Positions 61,783 to 64,000 of a stretch of 64,000 nt of DNA are shown here, one piece after another. The notes under the pieces were generated by a model. It worked only from the letters and a program-made list of their open reading frames with translations. It made no database searches and was not told the origin of the DNA. Each line of letters begins with the position of its first letter. Position 1 is the first letter of the stretch. The stretch covers positions 1 to 64,000 of the forward strand of contig JAPKBZ010000001.1 in assembly GCA_028823175.1 (NCBI GenBank). The letters run 5' to 3'. The stretch is from Myxococcota bacterium. Lineage in GTDB: Bacteria; Myxococcota_A; UBA9160; UBA4427. The position numbers and the translations under genes were made by a program.

Positions 61783-61828
61783 CCAGGGCCAATCTCGGGA
61801 ACCAGACCCGAAGGCTCGTGGGGGAACG

Positions 61829-62662
61829 ATGAGATTCGTGATTCGCGACGATGATCCTTCGGCGATGACCCTCCCCGATGAGTTGGAGGCGTGTTGGGGG
61901 GGGATCTGGGACTCGATTCCCGTGGGATTATCCGTGACCCCTTTTCGGATTCCTGGCACTGGGCTCGGGGTTCCCGAGGCGTATTACGGCGGAGAAGAGC
62001 CGATCCCTTTGGAAGAAAATCAGCCTCTCATTCGTTTTCTTCGCGAGTTGATTCGCGCGGGAAAAGTTGATGTTGCCATGCATGGGTACAACCACACTCG
62101 GCCCCAGGGAAAACCCGAGTATGTCGCCGGTGAGGATCTTGCGAAAAAGACTCGCGATGGTCGGGCGTATCTCGAATCTGTTCTGGAGTGCGAGGTGACT
62201 ACTTTCGTGCCGCCCAATAATGGCATGGGGCTTGAGGGTTTTCGGGCAGTCGCAGCCGCCGGCATGAATGTCGTCAACAACCAACCCTATGGGCGGCTTC
62301 TCGGCCTTCCGAAATCTCCTTCGGCTCTTGCGGATTTCGTCCTCGCCGGCGGATATGCGCTGAGGCGAAAATGGGGAAGATCCTCCCCCTTCGAGGTCCA
62401 GTCCTTCGCTCGCTTCAAGCAGGCTCCCTACCAGACGGTGGGGCCCGAAGCCGATCTAGGGATGCTCAAGCATATTTTCGAGCGTTGCCATGCGGCGGGC
62501 GGACTCTTCGTTCTGGCGACCCACTACCATGCATTCGATCGCCAACTCGTCGGGGGTGAGACCGTTCGGCAGGCCATCGAGGAGCTCGTCGAGATGGCGA
62601 GAAGGGCAGGGGATGTCGAGTTCCAGAGCTATCGGCAGGTATGGCGGCCAGCGCCCAGCTGA
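61829..62662 (+). CDS. Polysaccharide-deacetylase-like protein
   Basis: The 277-residue protein starts MRFVIRDDDPSAM, with the metal Asp of the NodB-type fold in RDDDP and the His pair of AMHGYNHTRP near residue 85. The FVPPNNGMGLEG and THYHAFDRQLVGG segments are also typical. It probably removes N- or O-acetyl groups from a glycan and closes the polysaccharide block. No signal peptide is visible. GGGGGAACG supports the start; the longer in-frame extension overlaps the epimerase. Confidence 0.8.
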   Translation: MRFVIRDDDPSAMTLPDELEACWGGIWDSIPVGLSVTPFRIPGTGLGVPEAYYGGEEPIPLEENQPLIRFLRELIRAGKVDVAMHGYNHTRPQGKPEYVAGEDLAKKTRDGRAYLESVLECEVTTFVPPNNGMGLEGFRAVAAAGMNVVNNQPYGRLLGLPKSPSALADFVLAGGYALRRKWGRSSPFEVQSFARFKQAPYQTVGPEADLGMLKHIFERCHAAGGLFVLATHYHAFDRQLVGGETVRQAIEELVEMARRAGDVEFQSYRQVWRPAPS

Positions 62663-62668
62663 ACTCGC

Positions 62669-63442
62669 TTAGCTGAGTGTTGCAATGACCGGTGCGTGAT
62701 CCGATGCGGTCATGTCGTCCTTCTTTTTGCGCCATTCGCGATCGATGCTGACGTCTTCCAACCGGTTCATAATGCTCTGCGTGCCGAGTAAAAAGTCTAT
62801 GCGAAGTCCGTGGCCCCGGTGGAACGATCCCCCGCGATAATCCCACCACGAGAAGGCCTTCTCGGTGGGGTATTTCTTCCGAAAAAGGTCGCTTAGCCCC
62901 CAATCCACCACGGCTTGGAGTCGCTCGATTTCTGCATCGGTATGGAAGATCGACCCGCTCGCGCCCTCGCCCTGCCAACCGTCCAGAGCCGTAGGACAGA
63001 TGTTGAAATCACCGCAGAGGACGAGGTCAGAGCTCGGGTTGTGCTCTTGTTTGAGGTAGTCGGTCAGGCCTTGGTACCAGGCGAGCTTGCGCGCGTAGTC
63101 CGCGTGGTCGAGGTTCTTACCGTTCGGGCAGTAAACGGTGCTGAACTCGATCCCCGAAACCCGGGCGCTAATCAGGCGGGCACCGAAATCCGCTTGGCCC
63201 GGAAGCCCCCGGGCACTGACCTCGGGCGCATCGCGACTCAGAATCGCCACGCCATTCCAGGCTTTTTGGCCATGACTGACCGCGTGATAGCCGACCTCCT
63301 CGAACGCAGAAGAGGGGAATTGGTCGTCGGTCAGCTTGAGTTCCTGGAGTCCCACGACATCGGGTTGACGTTCGCTCAACCATGCGAGCACGAAGTCCAG
63401 GCGGGCTCGCAGTCCGTTGATATTCCAGGTGGCAATCTTCAT
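62669..63442 (-). CDS. xthA: Exodeoxyribonuclease III
   Basis: The 257-residue protein is a full-length endonuclease/exonuclease/phosphatase-family AP endonuclease, with MKIATWNINGLRARL, the Glu of GLQELKL, CGDFNICPTALD and the C-terminal SDHAPVIATL. It cleaves abasic DNA and removes 3' blocking groups in base-excision repair. The start is unambiguous. It converges on the deacetylase gene with a 6-bp gap. Confidence 0.96.
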   Translation of the reverse strand: MKIATWNINGLRARLDFVLAWLSERQPDVVGLQELKLTDDQFPSSAFEEVGYHAVSHGQKAWNGVAILSRDAPEVSARGLPGQADFGARLISARVSGIEFSTVYCPNGKNLDHADYARKLAWYQGLTDYLKQEHNPSSDLVLCGDFNICPTALDGWQGEGASGSIFHTDAEIERLQAVVDWGLSDLFRKKYPTEKAFSWWDYRGGSFHRGHGLRIDFLLGTQSIMNRLEDVSIDREWRKKKDDMTASDHAPVIATLS

Positions 63443-63725
63443 AAGCGTTTCCCTACTGGCCGTGGGTTTCTGCCTTCGGCGGTTTGAGCCCCGGTTGGCT
63501 TCGAGGGAATGTAGCGATTCGGAAGGCAGAAGTGGGCTCGCCTTGCTCCAGGGGATTATCTCTCGAGCACCGCGAGATTTCGTATCCCAGGGAGACTGCC
63601 TTCAGCCGAGATGAGACATTTTAGCAAGCCCGTCGAGCCCCTATCCTGCTGCCTCGAAGGGGATGGGGAGGGGTATCCAGCTCGGCGGATTTTTGGATCG
63701 TTCCGGGTTGTGGCATCATGCCGAC
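63443..63725. other. Divergent intergenic region, xthA / YeiH-like gene
   Basis: 283 bp separating two outward starts. No supported gene or clear operator was seen; the promoters of both genes should lie here. Confidence 0.4.
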
Positions 63726-64000
63726 ATGACCGGTGCCATCCCCCCTTCAAGCGACCCCTATGCAAACCCGGAACTCTTCCGGTTTGTAGGCAGCATGGAG
63801 GGCGTTCCTGATTTCGTCGATCTGGCCGAGACACCCGCCGAGCGCGCGGCTCGTGGAGGGTGGCGCGCTTCGGGCCACTCGCGGCTCGAAGCCATGGGAA
63901 GAATTGCGCCCGGGCTTCTGTTGGCTTTTCTACTCGCGGTGGTCGGCCGCTGGGTTTCAGGCTGGCTAGGAGGCGGCTTGCTGGGCCTCGAAAAGTCTCC
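63726..64000 (+). CDS. YeiH-like sulfate/anion exporter, truncated at window edge
   Basis: An ATG at 63726 opens a frame that runs through the window end (91 codons visible). It reads MTGAIPPSSDPYANPELF, then a hydrophilic leader, and a hydrophobic segment IAPGLLLAFLLAVVGRWVSGWLGG, ending LLGLEKS. The transmembrane start and the LLGLEKS motif resemble the YeiH/UPF0324 putative sulfate-exporter family. The C-terminal majority lies outside. Confidence 0.6.
   Translation, partial: MTGAIPPSSDPYANPELFRFVGSMEGVPDFVDLAETPAERAARGGWRASGHSRLEAMGRIAPGLLLAFLLAVVGRWVSGWLGGGLLGLEKS

Noticed and set aside
1-64000. tRNA, rRNA, CRISPR array, transposase or phage genes
   Set aside because: None was recognised on either strand when reading for their usual motifs; a tRNA-scan and a CRISPR search could still be run.

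Overview
This is a GC-rich, densely coding chromosomal window from a Gram-negative bacterium. TonB-dependent uptake, a beta-barrel-like outer-membrane protein, an O-antigen-ligase-type membrane protein and an HpnN-like RND transporter all point to two membranes. The mix of F420-type (LLM) oxidoreductase, several amidohydrolases, family III CoA-transferases, GTP-type PEPCK, a CHASE2 cyclase and a VPxxS-type C-terminal sorting tail fits a free-living, myxobacterial/deltaproteobacterial-type environmental lineage. That placement is an inference: no rRNA or other phylogenetic marker is present. I saw no tRNA, rRNA, CRISPR array, insertion sequence or phage gene.

Layout. 1-16.6 kb: small-molecule catabolism (BKACE-type beta-keto acid cleavage enzyme, LLM oxidoreductase, GFA protein, a DUF1214 / CoA-transferase / SnoaL operon, GH3 glucosidase with PA14, M19 dipeptidase divergent from a D-aminoacylase-like amidohydrolase, hemF, HpnN-like RND transporter). 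16.6-20.7 kb: CDP-alcohol phosphatidyltransferase, AI-2E-type permease, pckG. 21.1-25.3 kb: a signalling cassette of CHASE2 adenylate/guanylate cyclase, secreted DUF928 protein and Crp-family regulator, with an exact CRP-consensus palindrome in the cyclase promoter region. 25.4-31.2 kb: a TetR-headed five-gene operon (two amidohydrolases, SDR, one unknown) divergent from a third amidohydrolase, with an AT-rich inverted repeat between them. 31.3-43.9 kb: peroxiredoxin, fused double CoA-transferase, hybrid histidine kinase, DUF3604 protein, alkaline-phosphatase-superfamily enzyme, orphan NuoE-like ferredoxin, TauD dioxygenase and a second D-aminoacylase-like paralogue.

43.9-55.9 kb is envelope-oriented: a GT-C-like membrane protein, an outer-membrane protein with a 9-bp tandem repeat, a divergent TonB-dependent receptor, a sulfatase-fold enzyme with Thr at the formylglycine position, a TPR lipoprotein and an anchored repeat protein. 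55.9-62.7 kb: a secreted protein with a C-terminal sorting-like tail behind a good sigma-54 promoter match and before a strong terminator, then a surface-polysaccharide block (O-antigen ligase/polymerase, sulfotransferase, UDP-glucuronate 4-epimerase, polysaccharide deacetylase). The window ends with xthA and the start of a YeiH-like transporter cut by the edge.

The two most interesting regions are the putative cAMP circuit at 21.6-25.3 kb and the sigma-54 / C-terminally sorted surface protein next to polysaccharide genes at 56.2-62.7 kb. Both are sequence-based hypotheses. All starts were chosen by reading ribosome-binding sites and domain boundaries by eye.
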